A DNA stretch of 64,000 nt from Bacteroidetes bacterium HGW-Bacteroidetes-4 (GTDB lineage: Bacteria > Bacteroidota > Bacteroidia > Bacteroidales > SZUA-534). The DNA is taken from positions 124,001-188,000 of the forward strand of contig PHDD01000001.1 in assembly GCA_002840905.1 (NCBI GenBank), in the 5' to 3' direction. Positions 62,995 to 64,000 of the stretch are shown piece by piece. The notes below the pieces were generated by a model that saw only the letters and a program-made list of their open reading frames with translations, was not told the DNA's origin and did not search any database. Both the position numbers and the translations under genes were made by a program. Numbering within the stretch: the first letter of the stretch is position 1; each line of letters begins with the position of its first letter.

Positions 62995-63405
62995 ATGAAT
63001 CATACAAGCATAGCCCCCTGTGGTGTAATTTGCGATTTATGCTATGGGTTTCAGCGCACCAAAAACAAATGTGTTGGCTGTAACCAAAGTGGTAATAAAC
63101 CTTACCATTGCATTGTGTGCAGCATAAAAAGCTGTGCCGAAAAGCAGGGTAATGAAAAATTACTTTGTTCCGCTTGCATTAAATATCCTTGCCGGCGAAT
63201 TAAAGATTTGGATAAGCGTTACCGCTTAAAATATGGCGAAAGCATCATTCAAAACCTGAACCAAATTGAAACCTTTGGCATGGCTCAGTTTATTGAACAA
63301 GCAAAAGAAAAATGGCACTGTAATTCCTGTGGAAGCTTGTTATGTGTACATCGCGAAGCCTGTTTGCATTGCGGTAATAAAAATGATTTTTTTCCTCAGA
63401 ATTAA
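62995..63405 (+). CDS. DUF3795-like cysteine-rich protein (second copy)
   Basis: The 136-residue protein repeats the cysteine pattern of its neighbour: APCGVICDLCYGFQRTKNKCVGC, CIVCSIKSCAEK, LCSACIKYPCRRIKDLDKRY, and a C-terminal zinc-ribbon-like WHCNSCGSLLCVHREACLHCGN. It is likely an ancient tandem duplicate with divergent C-terminus and is co-transcribed with 62429-62983. Function unknown. Confidence 0.78.
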   Translation: MNHTSIAPCGVICDLCYGFQRTKNKCVGCNQSGNKPYHCIVCSIKSCAEKQGNEKLLCSACIKYPCRRIKDLDKRYRLKYGESIIQNLNQIETFGMAQFIEQAKEKWHCNSCGSLLCVHREACLHCGNKNDFFPQN

Positions 63406-63635
63406 GATGCTGAATTGGATTATCTCAAGGGTGAATTTAAATTGGTTTTTCTTTTTAATTTTTTGTCTTTTTTACAGTAAGCTTAAGCTTTTGCATTAAA
63501 AACAACCAATAGTTGTTGAATTACCACCAATTTTAGCGAAATTACAACCTAAAGTGATTGAATTTATTCGATTCAGAATACGAAGCCAAATAGCTTTGTG
63601 GTGTCGAAAAAATTAAAAACTAAAAGCTTACAACT

Positions 63636-64000
63636 ATGTTAACAACAAAAATTATTGGGCAAAAAATTGCCGAAGCGCGAAAAAAAATTAATCTATCGCA
63701 AGCCGCACTGGCCGAACGTTTATTTATTAGTTCGCAGGCTGTCGGAAAATGGGAGCGGGGCGAATCGATGCCCGACCTGATTACATTTAACCGTTTGGCT
63801 GAACTACTGGGTGTTGACCTGAACTATTTTTCTGAAAACTTTTCATCTCACTTTAATGTAGAGTCACAATCCGAATCCCAGGTCAATAAATCGGCCGAAA
63901 TTTCTACACAAAATAAGAAGTTTTCGGGCATCAGTAATAAAAAGAAGCTGACTTGGGATATGTCGCATGGGAACTGGGTCGACGCCGACTTTTCCGGCCT
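63636..64000 (+). CDS. XRE-family regulator (partial, runs off the end)
   Basis: From the ATG at 63636 the frame is open to the window end (about 121 residues). Residues ~5-60 are a Cro/CI-type helix-turn-helix (GQKIAEARKKINLSQAALAERLFISSQAVGKWERGESMPDLITF). After a serine/glutamine-rich linker the last visible residues, MSHGNWVDADFSGL, may begin a pentapeptide-like or beta-repeat domain. It is not on the track because it has no stop. Confidence 0.82.
   Translation, partial: MLTTKIIGQKIAEARKKINLSQAALAERLFISSQAVGKWERGESMPDLITFNRLAELLGVDLNYFSENFSSHFNVESQSESQVNKSAEISTQNKKFSGISNKKKLTWDMSHGNWVDADFSG

Overview
The window is chromosomal DNA of a member of Bacteroidota, most likely class Bacteroidia (a Marinilabiliales/Prolixibacteraceae-type organism is a guess). 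The support is the recurring -33 TTG/TTTG and -7 TAnnTTTG promoter pair, weak ribosome binding sites, families largely confined to this phylum (VirE/BT4734-type proteins, DUF6266, DUF6943) and a giant secreted modular protein of the kind exported by type IX secretion. No rRNA, tRNA or CRISPR array was seen.

Left chromosomal part (1-33.5 kb). A partial secreted protein of at least 2353 residues (beta-helix-like region, LamG, E-set, then six ~300-residue modules) fills the first 7 kb on the minus strand. Then come an HU-like DNA-binding protein, a C69 dipeptidase, rplS and a large secreted helical protein. A minus-strand block holds guaA, rnz, a STAS anti-anti-sigma factor and rpsA. A plus-strand block makes nucleotide sugars (UDP-xylose synthase-type decarboxylase, rfbC, rfbD, phosphohexomutase) and ends with an acyl-CoA synthetase. 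Next are a hypothetical protein, a second acyl-CoA synthetase, xseB, a candidate small RNA, a SpoIIE-type phosphatase, kdsA and mnmE.

Integrated defence island (33.5-58.24 kb). A ~24.7 kb element is inserted at the last codons of mnmE, the same kind of target used by the SGI1 family. A 13-bp direct repeat flanks it, with TTGTTGC-type candidate integrase arm sites inside both ends. It carries an Xis-like protein and tyrosine integrase, a VirE-like primase/helicase module and a complete type I restriction-modification operon with its own XRE regulator. Inside that operon are an FRG-domain gene and two extra genes after hsdR (a P-loop-like protein and a putative PD-(D/E)XK nuclease). A second operon follows: XRE-ImmA regulator, PIN protein, prokaryotic Argonaute, PtuA-like ATPase and HNH nuclease. 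The Argonaute keeps the guide-binding MID residues (Y-K-Q-K) but has lost the catalytic PIWI aspartates, which suggests guide-dependent sensing coupled to a Septu-like ATPase/HNH effector. This is the best candidate here for an undescribed system. After it lie 1.3 kb of highly structured noncoding DNA and two mobile-element cargo genes (DUF6943, DUF6266). No relaxase or conjugation gene was found.

Right chromosomal part (58.24-64 kb). Small lipoproteins, an outer-membrane beta-barrel protein, a multi-pass membrane protein, two adjacent DUF3795-like cysteine-rich proteins and a partial XRE regulator running off the end.
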